NCBI RefSeq assembly: GCF_036116635.1
Contig: NZ_CP107995.1
Span: 5,394,001-5,458,000 of the forward strand
DNA: 64,000 nucleotides
Direction of reading: 5' to 3'
Source of the DNA: Amycolatopsis sp. NBC_00345
GTDB taxonomy: Bacteria; Actinomycetota; Actinomycetes; Mycobacteriales; Pseudonocardiaceae
In this document: positions 52,285 to 61,056 of the stretch, in pieces
How positions within the stretch are numbered: the stretch's first letter is position 1
Layout of the letters: each line of letters begins with the position of its first letter
Translations under genes and position numbers: made by a program
The notes under the pieces: model-generated
Database searches by the model: none
Told to the model about the DNA's origin: nothing
What the model saw: the letters and a program-made list of their open reading frames with translations, nothing else

Positions 52285-53363
52285 GGGGTTGTTTCATCGT
52301 GGTTGTGGCTGGTGGCGGCGGTGAGGCGAGGTCGTTTCGGTTGGTCTGGCAGGAAGTGGTGGCGGGACGGTGTGGCGTCCCGGGCATGAGTGAAGCCCTC
52401 GGCAAGATCGAGATGTGAGTCAACAACCCGCCGAGGGCTTCGACCCCATTTCCTATCAGGTCACCCTTCCCCTGTCGCGACAGACCCTGCAGATGGTCGC
52501 CGAGTTGATCCGCACCCGTCGCCGGCAGATGCGGTCGCGGTGGCGTAAAGCCGGCCCTGCCGGGCAGGCGCTGGTGGTGCTGGCGGTGCTGCGCCACGAC
52601 CAGCGCCTGGCCGACATCAGCGGTGGTAACGGTGTCTCAGCGAGCACGGTGCGGCGCTGGGTGCTGGAAGTCATCACGCTGCTCGCCGCCCGGGCCCGAC
52701 GGCTGGGACGGGTCCTGCGGCGGCTGGCCGCCCAGGCAGCGGTGGTGGTGCTGGTGGACGGGACGCTGATCCGGACCCGTCGCCGCGCCGGCACCGCCAA
52801 CCGACCCAATTACAGCGGTAAACACAAACAACACGGGCTGGTGGTGCTCGGGCTGAGCGATGAACAGGGCCGGTTGCTGTGGGTGTCGGCGGTCCTGGCG
52901 GGTAAGACCGCCGATATCACCGCTGCACGTCGGTTGCGGGTCCGTGACCGGTTGCATGAGCACGATCTGACCCCGGCCGGCGACAAGGGTTTCCATGGCT
53001 GGCACAAAGACGTCCGCGACACCCGCGACTGCTTTCGGTGTGGTGGGTTGTGTGAGCAGATCGTGCTTACGCCGTACAAAGCTCAGGCCAACCGGCCGTT
53101 GACGACGGGGCAGAAGCAGGCGAACGCGGCGTTCAGCGGGATGCGCTGTGCGGTGGAGGGTGGCTTCGCCGCCCTGAAAGCTTGGCGGATTTTGACCAAG
53201 GTTCGGATGGATGCCCGTCATGTCACGACGTTGGTGCGGGCTCTGCTCGTGCTTGTGGAGCACGAGCAGAGCGTCCGCGACACTGCCCGGCCCGCCGCGG
53301 TTTGACGGTTACCACGATCAGTCAACCCAGCCTGACCAGCACAAACCACGATGAAACAACCCC
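52285..53363 (+). mobile_element. IS5-family insertion sequence, complete (1079 bp)
   Basis: Terminal inverted repeats GGGGTTGTTTCATCGTGGTT occur at 52285-52304 and, complementary, at 53344-53363. They flank one transposase gene. The flanks carry a 3-bp direct repeat AAT (52282-52284 and 53364-53366). The element sits inside a copy of the interspersed repeat: CGCCCCAAT to the left and AATGTGGCG to the right rebuild CGCCCCAATGTGGCG. The 3-bp ANT target duplication fits the ISL2-type group of IS5. Confidence 0.92.
52415..53305 (+). CDS. IS5-family transposase
   Basis: This is a 296-residue DDE transposase. An N-terminal helix-turn-helix (LADISGGNGVSASTVRRW) precedes the DDE_4-type catalytic core. 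The acidic residues are visible as Asp in VVVLVDGTLI, Asp in PAGDKGFHG and Glu in RCAVEGGFAALKAW, which has the Y/K-x-R-like helix of IS5 enzymes. The frame is intact from the GTG at 52415 to the stop, so the element may be active. Confidence 0.92.
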   Translation: MSQQPAEGFDPISYQVTLPLSRQTLQMVAELIRTRRRQMRSRWRKAGPAGQALVVLAVLRHDQRLADISGGNGVSASTVRRWVLEVITLLAARARRLGRVLRRLAAQAAVVVLVDGTLIRTRRRAGTANRPNYSGKHKQHGLVVLGLSDEQGRLLWVSAVLAGKTADITAARRLRVRDRLHEHDLTPAGDKGFHGWHKDVRDTRDCFRCGGLCEQIVLTPYKAQANRPLTTGQKQANAAFSGMRCAVEGGFAALKAWRILTKVRMDARHVTTLVRALLVLVEHEQSVRDTARPAAV

Positions 53364-53440
53364 AATGTGGCGTTGGTTGCGTTGGACGCACCCAATGTGG
53401 CGTTCGGTGCGTTGAACGCACCGAACGCCACATTGGGGCG
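53360..53440. repeat. Interspersed hairpin repeat, copy 3 (interrupted by the IS)
   Basis: This copy runs from the right end of the IS to 53440 and ends with AACGCCACATTGGGGCG. Its first ten bases (GCGCCCCAAT) are now at 52275-52284, on the other side of the IS. Before insertion it lay between the gltD terminator and the Dyp peroxidase gene. Confidence 0.85.
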
Positions 53441-53624
53441 CTTCCCGCCGATTACTGAGCGATACGAGGCGTTGGGCTTTTCGGGTGAATTCGCGGCCGA
53501 GGTGGCATCCGGACCGCCACCGAGTGCAACCTGGAGAGCAAGGGAGGAACACCGCCGGTCGCCGAGGGGGCTCGGGTGCCGGTGGTGTCCGCCGGCACGG
53601 CGGGAACGGGGAGGGGACCCTGGC

Positions 53625-55034
53625 ATGGCTGTCGATCTGACCACCACTCTGGCCTGGACCACGGCGAGCGGCGACGCCGCCACGATGCTCGACGAGCTCC
53701 AGCCCAACATCCTGAAGGCACACGCCCGCGACCATCTGTCGGCGCTGTTCCTGCAGTTCGGCGACAAGAAGCACGCCGGCGAGGCGAAGGGTTTCCTGGC
53801 GGCGCTGGCGAACCAGCAGATGAAGTCCGCGAAGACGCAGCTGCAGGAGATCAGCACGTTCAAGGCCGCGGGCACCGGGGGGACGCCGTACGTCGGCGTC
53901 GGGCTGACCGCCGCGGGGTACCGGGCGCTCGGCGTGAGGCAGGTGCCGCAGGACGAGTCGTTCCTACGCGGCATGCGCGACCCGGCGACGCGGCAGAAGC
54001 TCGCCGACCCGCCGCGGTCCACCTTCGATCCCGGCTACCACGGCGAAATCCACGCCGTGGTCCTGATCGGCGACGCCACCGACGGGGCGATGACCGCGCG
54101 CCGCAACGAGGTTCTGGCCCTGCTGCCGGATTCCGTCACCGTGCTCGCCGAAGAGGCGGGCCTGGGCCGGACCAACTCGCGCGGCGAGGGCATCGAGCAC
54201 TTCGGCTACGTCGACGGCCGCAGCCAGCCGCTGTTCCTGGCCGAGGACGTGGACGCGGAGAAGAACTCCACCGACGGCATCAACGTCTGGGACCCGTCGG
54301 CCCCGCTCTCGCAGGTGCTGGTGGCCGACGTCGCGGCGCCGGACCCGGCCGTGCACTTCGGCAGCTACTTCGTGTTCCGCAAGCTGGAGCAGAACGTGCG
54401 GCGGTTCAAGCAGGCCGAGCTCGACCTGGCCGACACGCTCGGGCTCACGGGCGACGACCGCGAGCGCGCGGGCGCCATGATCATCGGCCGGTTCGAGGAC
54501 GGCACCCCGCTCACCACGCAGCGCGAGGACGGCGCGGAAAGCCCGGTGTCCAACAACTTCACCTTCGACAGCGACCTCGCGGCCGGCAAGTGCCCGTTCC
54601 AGGCTCACATCCGCAAGACGAACCCGCGTGGCAGCGGCGGGTTCGAGGAGCCCGCGGACGAGCGCCTGCACCTGATGGCGCGCCGCGGCGTGCCCTACGG
54701 CGAGCGCGCCGACGACCCGAACGGCGACGTGCCGCCGGCCCAGCGCCCGTCCGGCGGCGTCGGGCTGCTGTTCATGGCGTTCAACTCGGCGCTGGGCAAC
54801 CAGTTCGAGTTCACGCAGGCGACCTGGGCGGACAACCCGGGCTTCCCGAAGGCGCCGGTGAAGCCGGGCCTCGACCCGGTGATCGGCCAGGGCCCGCGGG
54901 AATCCTCGGAGTACGTCCCGGGCTGGGGCGGCACCACCACGGTCACCGCGCCGCCGGTGCCGCAGGCCGTCACCTGCAAGGGCGGCGACTACTTCTTCAT
55001 GCCGTCACTGGCGTTCCTGCGCGCACTCGCCTGA
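53625..55034 (+). CDS. Dyp-type peroxidase
   Basis: This is a 469-residue heme peroxidase of the dye-decolorising family, in the size class of C/D-type (class V) enzymes. The hallmark GxxDG appears as FGYVDGRSQP, with the catalytic Asp in DG, and the proximal heme His is in FQAHIRKTNPRG. FGSYFVFRKLEQNV is the conserved distal-side strand. There is no Tat signal, so it is cytosolic or encapsulated. The ATG at 53625 follows GGGAGGGGAC. No encapsulin gene is adjacent. Confidence 0.93.
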   Translation: MAVDLTTTLAWTTASGDAATMLDELQPNILKAHARDHLSALFLQFGDKKHAGEAKGFLAALANQQMKSAKTQLQEISTFKAAGTGGTPYVGVGLTAAGYRALGVRQVPQDESFLRGMRDPATRQKLADPPRSTFDPGYHGEIHAVVLIGDATDGAMTARRNEVLALLPDSVTVLAEEAGLGRTNSRGEGIEHFGYVDGRSQPLFLAEDVDAEKNSTDGINVWDPSAPLSQVLVADVAAPDPAVHFGSYFVFRKLEQNVRRFKQAELDLADTLGLTGDDRERAGAMIIGRFEDGTPLTTQREDGAESPVSNNFTFDSDLAAGKCPFQAHIRKTNPRGSGGFEEPADERLHLMARRGVPYGERADDPNGDVPPAQRPSGGVGLLFMAFNSALGNQFEFTQATWADNPGFPKAPVKPGLDPVIGQGPRESSEYVPGWGGTTTVTAPPVPQAVTCKGGDYFFMPSLAFLRALA

Positions 55035-55082
55035 TTCCGCCCGCCGGCCGCGGACCGTTCGCCGGACAACCACTGGGGGTAA

Positions 55083-55114
55083 TGGCCCCTTCGCGAACCC
55101 TCGCGAAGGGGCCA
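55083..55114. terminator. Bidirectional hairpin terminator
   Basis: TGGCCCCTTCGCGA (55083-55096) pairs perfectly with its complement at 55101-55114 around a four-base loop, between the convergent Dyp peroxidase and ROK genes. Confidence 0.85.
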
Positions 55115-55130
55115 CTCCACGCCAAACGAC

Positions 55131-56042
55131 TCAGCGCCGGGCGGCCAGCAAATCGAGTGCGAGCAGCCCGGCGCCGAGCCGTCCGGCCTCGTCGCCGAGC
55201 TTGGCCAGGCGCAGCTCCGGCATCCGCTGGAAGGTCAGCCCCGAGGCGAGCCAGTCGCGCACCGGATCCAGCACGTAATCGGCCGCGGTGAACAGGCCGC
55301 CGCCGAGCACCACGACCTCCGGCGCCAGCAGCGTCAGCAGGGTCCGGATGCCGTGGCCCAGCCCGTCGAGGGCGTCGGAGACGACGGCGACGGCCGCTTC
55401 GTCGCCGTGCCGGGCCGCGTCGACCACGGGTTGCGCGCCGTCCGCGGGACGGCCGGTGTGCTCGGTGTAGCGCCGCGCGATGGCCGACGCCGAGGAGATC
55501 GCCTCGAGACAGCCCGTCGCGCCGCAGCCGCAGACGATGCGGTGCCCGACGTCGATGTGCCCGACCTCGCCGGCCAGCCCGTGTGCCCGGTACAGCCGCC
55601 CGTCCAGCATCAGCGCGGCCGCGATGCCGGTGCCGACGGCGATGAACGCCGCGTCCGTGCAGCCCTGCCCGGCGCCGACGCGGAACTCGGCCAGCCCGCC
55701 CGCGCTCACGTCGTGCCCGAACGCCACCGGCAGCCCGAGCCGGCTCTCCAGCAGCTCGCCGAAGGGCACGTCGCGCCAGTCCAGGTTCGCGGAGAACCGC
55801 GCGACGCGCGCCTGCTCGTCGACGATCCCCGGCACGACCACGCCGACCGCGCCCGGCGCGCCCGTCCCGGCCTGCTCCGCGAGCACCGAGACGACCTCCG
55901 CCACCTGTTCGGCCAGCGCCGTGCCGTCCGCGCTGCGGGCCGTCGTGACCCGCTGCGTCGCGAGCACGTTGAGGTCACCGTCGAGCAGGGCCGCTTTCAC
56001 GGTCGTGCCGCCCACGTCCAATGCCGCCACCAAATCAGCCAT
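55131..56042 (-). CDS. ROK family sugar kinase
   Basis: This is a 303-residue ROK kinase. The phosphate loop DVGGTTVKAAL is at residues 9-19, the acceptor site GHDVSAGGLAEF contains the catalytic Asp (in HD), and the zinc motif GHIDVGH...CGCGATGCLEA is complete. It lacks a DNA-binding domain and is therefore a glucokinase-like enzyme rather than a repressor. The sugar is most likely glucose or a related hexose. The ATG is at 56042. Confidence 0.92.
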   Translation of the reverse strand: MADLVAALDVGGTTVKAALLDGDLNVLATQRVTTARSADGTALAEQVAEVVSVLAEQAGTGAPGAVGVVVPGIVDEQARVARFSANLDWRDVPFGELLESRLGLPVAFGHDVSAGGLAEFRVGAGQGCTDAAFIAVGTGIAAALMLDGRLYRAHGLAGEVGHIDVGHRIVCGCGATGCLEAISSASAIARRYTEHTGRPADGAQPVVDAARHGDEAAVAVVSDALDGLGHGIRTLLTLLAPEVVVLGGGLFTAADYVLDPVRDWLASGLTFQRMPELRLAKLGDEAGRLGAGLLALDLLAARR

Positions 56043-56123
56043 GCCCGGATTCTCACACCGGAGGCCTCACATCGGGGTGACCTTGACTGTCCGTCGCCGG
56101 GAAAACCACGCACGGTGGCGGGC

Positions 56124-57581
56124 TCAGGCCTTCCAGTCCGGGTGCCCGGGCATCGCGGGGGTCTTCGCCGTGTAGAGCCAGTCGTGGAAGAACGCGCCGA
56201 GGTCTCGCCCGGAGAGCCGCTGGGCCACGTCGATGTAGTCCTGCGTCGAGGCCGAACGGCCGTGGTAGGTGTCGTAGAACGTCCGCTCGATCTTCTCGAA
56301 CGTCGGCGTGCCCACCAGGTTCCGCAGCGCGTACAGCGTGAGCGCGCCGCCGTTGTCGGTACCGGAGAGCACACCCCAGGGCGAGTTCAGGTGCGCGACC
56401 GGGCCCTCCTGCTCGAGTTGCTGGTTGTTGATGGTGTAGCGGCCGTGCATCTGTTCGTCGAACGGCTTCCCGCCGTGGGCGGCGGTGTAGCGGTCCTGGT
56501 AGTAGATCGCGTGGCCCTCACTCAGCCACATGTCGTCCCAGTCGTGCACGGCCACCGCGTCGCCGAAGAACTGGTGCGTCAGCTCGTGGACCTGGATCGG
56601 CGCCTCGCGCGGGTCGGCCAGGAACTCCGCGCCGTAGGTCGGGATCGCGGCCGTCTCGAGCGCGACCCCGCCGTAAAGCGAGTCGATGCCGAGCGCGCCG
56701 GCGCTGGAGTACGGGAACGGGCGGCCGATCGTCTGCTCCAGCCAGGCGACCTGGGCCGGGGTGTCGCGGACGTGGTCGAGCGCGGCGGGCTTGGCCGCCT
56801 TCGTGACGTAGCTGCGCACCGGCATCCCGTGCGGGCCGGCCTGGTCCACCTCGGTGAAGTGGCCGGCGGCGATCTGCACCACGTCGGTGGGAGCGGGCCG
56901 GTCCAGCCGGAACACCGACGTCTGCCGGTCGCCTTCGCGCTGCTTGCTCACCCGCGTCCCGCTCCCGACGGCGTCGACGTCGGACGGCGCGGTGATCCGG
57001 ACCGTGTACGTGGCGGGGTCGGCGGGCACGTCGTTCGAGGGGAACACGGCGTGCTCGCGGTCGGGCTGGCCCATCACGGCGAACCCGTCCGGGGTGTTCT
57101 CCCAGACCGGCAGCGGGTTGTCCAGCCCGGGCGGCAGCGGCATCGCCGGGGAGACCGGGCTCTTCGCGCGGTCCACGACGTAGTCCACCTTCACCGTGAA
57201 CGCGCGGCCTCGCGCCACCGCGCGCGCCGGCGTGACGATCAGCTTCTCCCCCTTGACCTCGAACGCCGCCGCGCGGCCGTCGACCTCCACCGAGCGGATC
57301 TGCGGCACGGCCGAGTCGAGGCCGAACGACGAGAGCGCCTGCGTCGAAACCGCCCGCATGGTCACCGAAGCGTTCATCGTGGTGACGCCGGGCCGGTAGT
57401 CGACCGCGACGTCGTAGTCACGCGCGTCGTAACCGCCGTTGCCCAGCTGGGGGAAGAGCCGCTCGCCCGCGCTCAGCGCACCGGGCGTCCCCGGCTCGGC
57501 GTTCGCGGCCGCGGCCGTGCCGGTGGCGAGCACCACGGCGAGCCCGGCCACCGCGGCGTTCTTCAAGATCCGTTTCGTCAT
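56124..57581 (-). CDS. Secreted M1-family metallopeptidase
   Basis: This is a 485-residue zinc aminopeptidase-like protein with a Sec signal peptide (KRILKNAAVAGLAVVLATG, cleavage near ANAEP). The HExxH motif is in VHELTHQFFGD, the third zinc ligand Glu in MWLSEGHAIYY, and the exopeptidase GxMEN region is replaced by GGVALETAA, so substrate selection may differ from classical aminopeptidases. The ATG at 57581 gives the signal peptide start. A GTG at 57596 is possible. It is divergent from the NarL-type sensor kinase gene. Confidence 0.92.
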   Translation of the reverse strand: MTKRILKNAAVAGLAVVLATGTAAAANAEPGTPGALSAGERLFPQLGNGGYDARDYDVAVDYRPGVTTMNASVTMRAVSTQALSSFGLDSAVPQIRSVEVDGRAAAFEVKGEKLIVTPARAVARGRAFTVKVDYVVDRAKSPVSPAMPLPPGLDNPLPVWENTPDGFAVMGQPDREHAVFPSNDVPADPATYTVRITAPSDVDAVGSGTRVSKQREGDRQTSVFRLDRPAPTDVVQIAAGHFTEVDQAGPHGMPVRSYVTKAAKPAALDHVRDTPAQVAWLEQTIGRPFPYSSAGALGIDSLYGGVALETAAIPTYGAEFLADPREAPIQVHELTHQFFGDAVAVHDWDDMWLSEGHAIYYQDRYTAAHGGKPFDEQMHGRYTINNQQLEQEGPVAHLNSPWGVLSGTDNGGALTLYALRNLVGTPTFEKIERTFYDTYHGRSASTQDYIDVAQRLSGRDLGAFFHDWLYTAKTPAMPGHPDWKA

Positions 57582-57648
57582 GTGTCCACAATGCACTGAC
57601 GATCAGGAGCCCGCATCGGCTGGACAGCCGGAGCCGCGTAACCGGAAA

Positions 57649-57671
57649 GTAGTACGCACTGTGCGCGCTAC
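57649..57671. promoter_or_regulatory. Dyad symmetry upstream of the NarL-type system
   Basis: GTAGTACGCAC and GTGCGCGCTAC flank one central T and match as an inverted repeat at 9 of 11 positions. The dyad lies between the M1 peptidase and sensor kinase genes, 33 bases before the kinase start, and may be the response regulator site. Confidence 0.45.
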
Positions 57672-57703
57672 GGGCGACGCGCGCGAGACCGCCGGGGCTT
57701 ACG

Positions 57704-58807
57704 GTGATCACCGTGCGGACGCGGCTGATCGACCTGTGCTTGGCCCTCGTGGTCACCGGCGTCCTCGTGCTCGACGGGCTCCATCGGGTCCGCACGCCGC
57801 CGTTCTGGCAGCTCGCGGCCGCGGCGATGTTCGTGGTGTTCCTGCTGCGCCGCCGGTACCCGCTGAGCACCGCGCTGGCCGGCGACGCGCTGTCGTGGTT
57901 CGTGCCGACCGCGCTGCTGCCGCCGACCTTCTTGCTCTACAACGTCGCCGCGCGCCGCGGACCGAAGTGGCCGACCGCCGTCGCCGTGGTCGGCAGCCTC
58001 GTGCTGCTGATCGCCTTCCACCCGCCGAAGGACCTGGCGGCCTGGGAATCCACGGGGGTCGTCTCCGTGGTCTTCATCGTGCTGCCGCTACTGGCCGGGC
58101 TGTGGATGTACCAGCGGGCGGCGCTGCTCGAGGCCCTGCGCGGGCGGGCCGATCAAGCCGAACGCGAGCGCGACCTGCTCGCCGAACGCTCGGTAGCGGC
58201 CGAGCGGCGCCGGATCGCGCGGGAGATGCACGACGTCGTCGCCCACCGGGTGAGCATCGTCGCGCTGCAGGCGGGCGCGCTGTCGGTACGCGCGCCGGAC
58301 GAGGAGACCGGGCAGCTGGCCGAGGTGATCCGCGAGTCCAGTGCCGCCGCGCTGACCGAGCTGCGCGACATCCTGCAGGTGCTGCGCGACGACGCGCCCG
58401 ACCCGAGTTCCCTGCCCAGCCCTACGCTGGCCGGTGTGGCGCGGCTGGCCGAAGACCTCACCGCGGCGGGCGCGCGGATCGTCGCCGACCTGCCCGAACC
58501 GCTGCCGCGGGTGGCGGACCAGGTGGGCCGCGCGGCCTACCGGATCGTGCAGGAATCACTGACCAACGCGGCGAAACACGCGCCGGGCGCGACCATCCAC
58601 GTGCGGCTGGGCCTCGAGGACGGGCGGCTGGTGGTCGAGGTGGCCAATCCGCTGGGCGCCTCCGCCGGGCTGCCGGTCTCCGGGTACGGCCTGATCGGCA
58701 TGCGCGAGCGGGTCACCCTGGCCGGCGGCGCCCTGCGCAACGGCCCGGACGGCGCGGGCCGCTACGTGGTCCGGGCGAGCTTCCCGGCCGAAGGAGGAAC
58801 ACCGTGA
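57704..58807 (+). CDS. NarL-type sensor histidine kinase
   Basis: This is a 367-residue sensor with four to five N-terminal membrane segments (residues 10-130), a short coiled-coil linker, a HisKA_3 dimerisation domain with the phospho-acceptor His in REMHDVVAHRVS, and an HATPase domain (VQESLTNAAKHAPG; GYGLIGMRERV). It has almost no extracytoplasmic part, so it probably senses within the membrane. The GTG start is at 57704. Its stop overlaps the response regulator start. Confidence 0.92.
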   Translation: MITVRTRLIDLCLALVVTGVLVLDGLHRVRTPPFWQLAAAAMFVVFLLRRRYPLSTALAGDALSWFVPTALLPPTFLLYNVAARRGPKWPTAVAVVGSLVLLIAFHPPKDLAAWESTGVVSVVFIVLPLLAGLWMYQRAALLEALRGRADQAERERDLLAERSVAAERRRIAREMHDVVAHRVSIVALQAGALSVRAPDEETGQLAEVIRESSAAALTELRDILQVLRDDAPDPSSLPSPTLAGVARLAEDLTAAGARIVADLPEPLPRVADQVGRAAYRIVQESLTNAAKHAPGATIHVRLGLEDGRLVVEVANPLGASAGLPVSGYGLIGMRERVTLAGGALRNGPDGAGRYVVRASFPAEGGTP

Positions 58808-59445
58808 TCAAGGTCCTGCTGCTCGACGACGAGGCGCTGGTGCGCAGCGGAATCCGGATGATCCTGGAGTCCGACCCGGAGATCTCGGTGGTCGCCGAGG
58901 CCGGTGACGGCGTGGGCGTCGCGGAGCTGGTCGAGCGGTACCGGCCGGACGTGGTGCTCACCGACATCCAGATGCCGCGGGTCGACGGGCTGGAGGTGAC
59001 CCGTGTGGTGGCCGCCGGGCCGGAGGCGCCGCAGGTGGTGGTGCTCACGACGTTCGACCTCGACGAGTACGTGCACACCGCGCTCCGCCACGGCGCCACC
59101 GGCTTCCTGCTGAAGGACACCCCGCCGCGGGACCTGGTCCGCGCCGTCCACCTGGTCAAGCGGGGCGAGGCGATGCTGGCCCCGTCGATCACCCGCCGCC
59201 TGCTGGCGCACTTCGCCGCGGGCGAAGCCGCCCAGGGCGCCAAGTCCCGGCTCGAAGCGCTGACCCCGCGTGAACGCGAGGTGGCCGTCGCCGTCGCCCA
59301 CGGCTCCAGCAACGCCGCGATCGCCACCGCGCTGGGCCTGAGCGAGGCCACGGTGAAGGTGCACGTCGGCCGGATCATGTCCAAAGTGGACGCCACCAAC
59401 CGCACCCAGGTCGCCATCCTGGTCCACGACGCGGGCCTGGCCTGA
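58804..59445 (+). CDS. NarL/LuxR-type response regulator
   Basis: This is a 213-residue regulator with a receiver domain (DDE at residues 8-10, phospho-acceptor Asp in VVLTDIQMPR, Lys in FLLKDTPP) and a C-terminal LuxR helix-turn-helix (LTPREREVAVAVAHGSSNAA then IATALGLSEATVKVHVGRIM). The GTG at 58804 overlaps the kinase TGA, with AAGGAGGA upstream. Target genes are unknown. The divergent M1 peptidase is a candidate. Confidence 0.94.
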   Translation: MIKVLLLDDEALVRSGIRMILESDPEISVVAEAGDGVGVAELVERYRPDVVLTDIQMPRVDGLEVTRVVAAGPEAPQVVVLTTFDLDEYVHTALRHGATGFLLKDTPPRDLVRAVHLVKRGEAMLAPSITRRLLAHFAAGEAAQGAKSRLEALTPREREVAVAVAHGSSNAAIATALGLSEATVKVHVGRIMSKVDATNRTQVAILVHDAGLA

Positions 59446-59519
59446 TCACCCGGGCCTGAATGATCAGGTGGCCTGATCAGCGGTGGCCGCCGGGGCGCCG
59501 GGCGGGGCAGAATCGGCCC

Positions 59520-60122
59520 ATGGAATTCACGGAAGTGCTGCGGGGCCGCCGGATGGTGCGGGGCTACCGGCCGGATCCCGTCGACGAAGACGTGCTGGGG
59601 CGCGTCGTGCGGATGGTGCACCGCGCGCCGAGCGGCGGGTTCAGCCAGGGCCACCGGCTGGTGGTGATCACCGCGCCGGAGGTGCGGCGGCAGATCGCCG
59701 ACGCGTCGGAGCAGGAGTACCTCGACCTCGGGTTCGCGCCGTGGATCTCGCAGGCGCCCGTGCTCATCGCCGTCGGCGTGCGCGAGGCGTCCTACCACGA
59801 GCGTTACCAGCAGCCGGACAAGCTGGAGGCCGACGGCAGCGAGACCATTTGGCCGGTGCCGTACTGGTGGTTCGACAGCGGCGCCCTGCTCACGCTGATC
59901 CAGCTCGCGGCGGCCGACGAGGGCCTCGCGACCGGGTTCTTCGGTCCCGACGACCCGAAGGAGATCGCCGACCTGCGCGCGGCCATCGGGTTCCCGGACG
60001 ACGTCGGGCTGTCCGGGGTGGTCACGCTCGGGTACGAGTCGCCCGACGCGCCGGGCCCGTCCAAGTCCAGCCTGAGCCGGCGCCGGCTGCCGCTCGACGA
60101 GCTCGTGACCTGGGTGCGCTGA
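59520..60122 (+). CDS. Nitroreductase family protein
   Basis: This is a 200-residue FMN-dependent oxidoreductase. The N-terminal RRMVRGYRPDPV is the FMN phosphate-binding region, HRAPSGGFSQGHRLVVI the flavin loop, and GLATGFFGPDD with VVTLGYESPDAPGP the C-terminal flavin-binding stretch. It most resembles the nitroreductase subgroup that includes F420- or FMN-dependent BluB/Frp-like enzymes. The substrate is unknown. The ATG at 59520 gives MEFTEVLRGRR. Confidence 0.88.
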   Translation: MEFTEVLRGRRMVRGYRPDPVDEDVLGRVVRMVHRAPSGGFSQGHRLVVITAPEVRRQIADASEQEYLDLGFAPWISQAPVLIAVGVREASYHERYQQPDKLEADGSETIWPVPYWWFDSGALLTLIQLAAADEGLATGFFGPDDPKEIADLRAAIGFPDDVGLSGVVTLGYESPDAPGPSKSSLSRRRLPLDELVTWVR

Positions 60123-60249
60123 CGCCACGCTACGAGACGCCACGGTACGAACGGACACGATCGCGGGAACGTCCGCGCAGGGTCGCGGCGCCGCCCCCGG
60201 CGCGCGGTTAGCGTCGGGGGCGGGAGTTCGGCTAGCGGAGGAGACCGTC

Positions 60250-61050
60250 ATGGACCGGCGCACGTTCGGCAAGCTCGCGGCATCCGGCGGGGTCGCTTCG
60301 GTGTTCGCCGCCAGCGGGCTCACCGGCGCCGTGGCCTCGGCGGCGGGTGGCGCGGCCCCGTCGGCCGGTGGCCCGGCTTCCCGCAGCGTGGTGCTGGTCC
60401 ACGGCGCCTACGCCGACGGCTCCTGCTGGGCGGACGTCATCCGGGGCCTGCAGGCCGCCGGGGTCGCCGTGGCCTCGGTGCAGAACCCGCTGACCTCGCT
60501 GGCCGACGACGCCGCGGCCGTCCGCCGGATCCTGGACCTGCAGCCGGGTCCGGCCGTCCTGGTCGGGCACTCCTACGCCGGCTCGGTGATCAGCGAGGTC
60601 GGCGACCACCCGGCTGTCAGCTCGCTGGTGTACCTGTCGGCCCGCGCGCCCGAGGCCGGTGAGGACTACCCCGCGCTGGCCGCGAAGTTCCCTGCTCCGC
60701 CCGCGAACGCGGGAATCGTGTACGTCAACGGTTTCGGCGGCCTGACCGAGGAAGCCTTCCTCGACGACTTCGCCAACGGCGTCCCGCGTGACCGGGCGCG
60801 AGTGCTGTTCGCCGCGCAGGGCCGGGTCGCGCAGACCTTGTTCGCCACCAAGACAACCGCCGCGGCCTGGCAGCACAAGCCGTCCCGGTACGTGATCACC
60901 ACAGAGGACCGCACCACGGCGCCCGAATTGCAGCGGTTCGTCGCGAAGCGGATGAACGCGCAGGTGCTGGAAATCGCGTCGGGTCACCTGTCGCTGATCA
61001 CGCACCCGCACGAGGTGACACGGTTCATCCTGGGCGCGGTGCGAGCGTAA
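60250..61050 (+). CDS. Tat-exported alpha/beta hydrolase
   Basis: This 266-residue protein starts with a twin-arginine signal (DRRTFGKLAASGG, hydrophobic core to about residue 30, AxA-type cleavage site VASAAGG). The hydrolase domain has HGAYADGSCW (oxyanion loop), nucleophile Ser in GHSYAG, acid Asp in TTEDRTT and His in SGHLSLITHP. This belongs to the small esterase group related to plant salicylate/MeJA esterases. It is exported folded and probably acts outside the cell. The ATG at 60250 follows GGAGGAGACC. Confidence 0.88.
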   Translation: MDRRTFGKLAASGGVASVFAASGLTGAVASAAGGAAPSAGGPASRSVVLVHGAYADGSCWADVIRGLQAAGVAVASVQNPLTSLADDAAAVRRILDLQPGPAVLVGHSYAGSVISEVGDHPAVSSLVYLSARAPEAGEDYPALAAKFPAPPANAGIVYVNGFGGLTEEAFLDDFANGVPRDRARVLFAAQGRVAQTLFATKTTAAAWQHKPSRYVITTEDRTTAPELQRFVAKRMNAQVLEIASGHLSLITHPHEVTRFILGAVRA

Positions 61051-61056
61051 AGCCGC

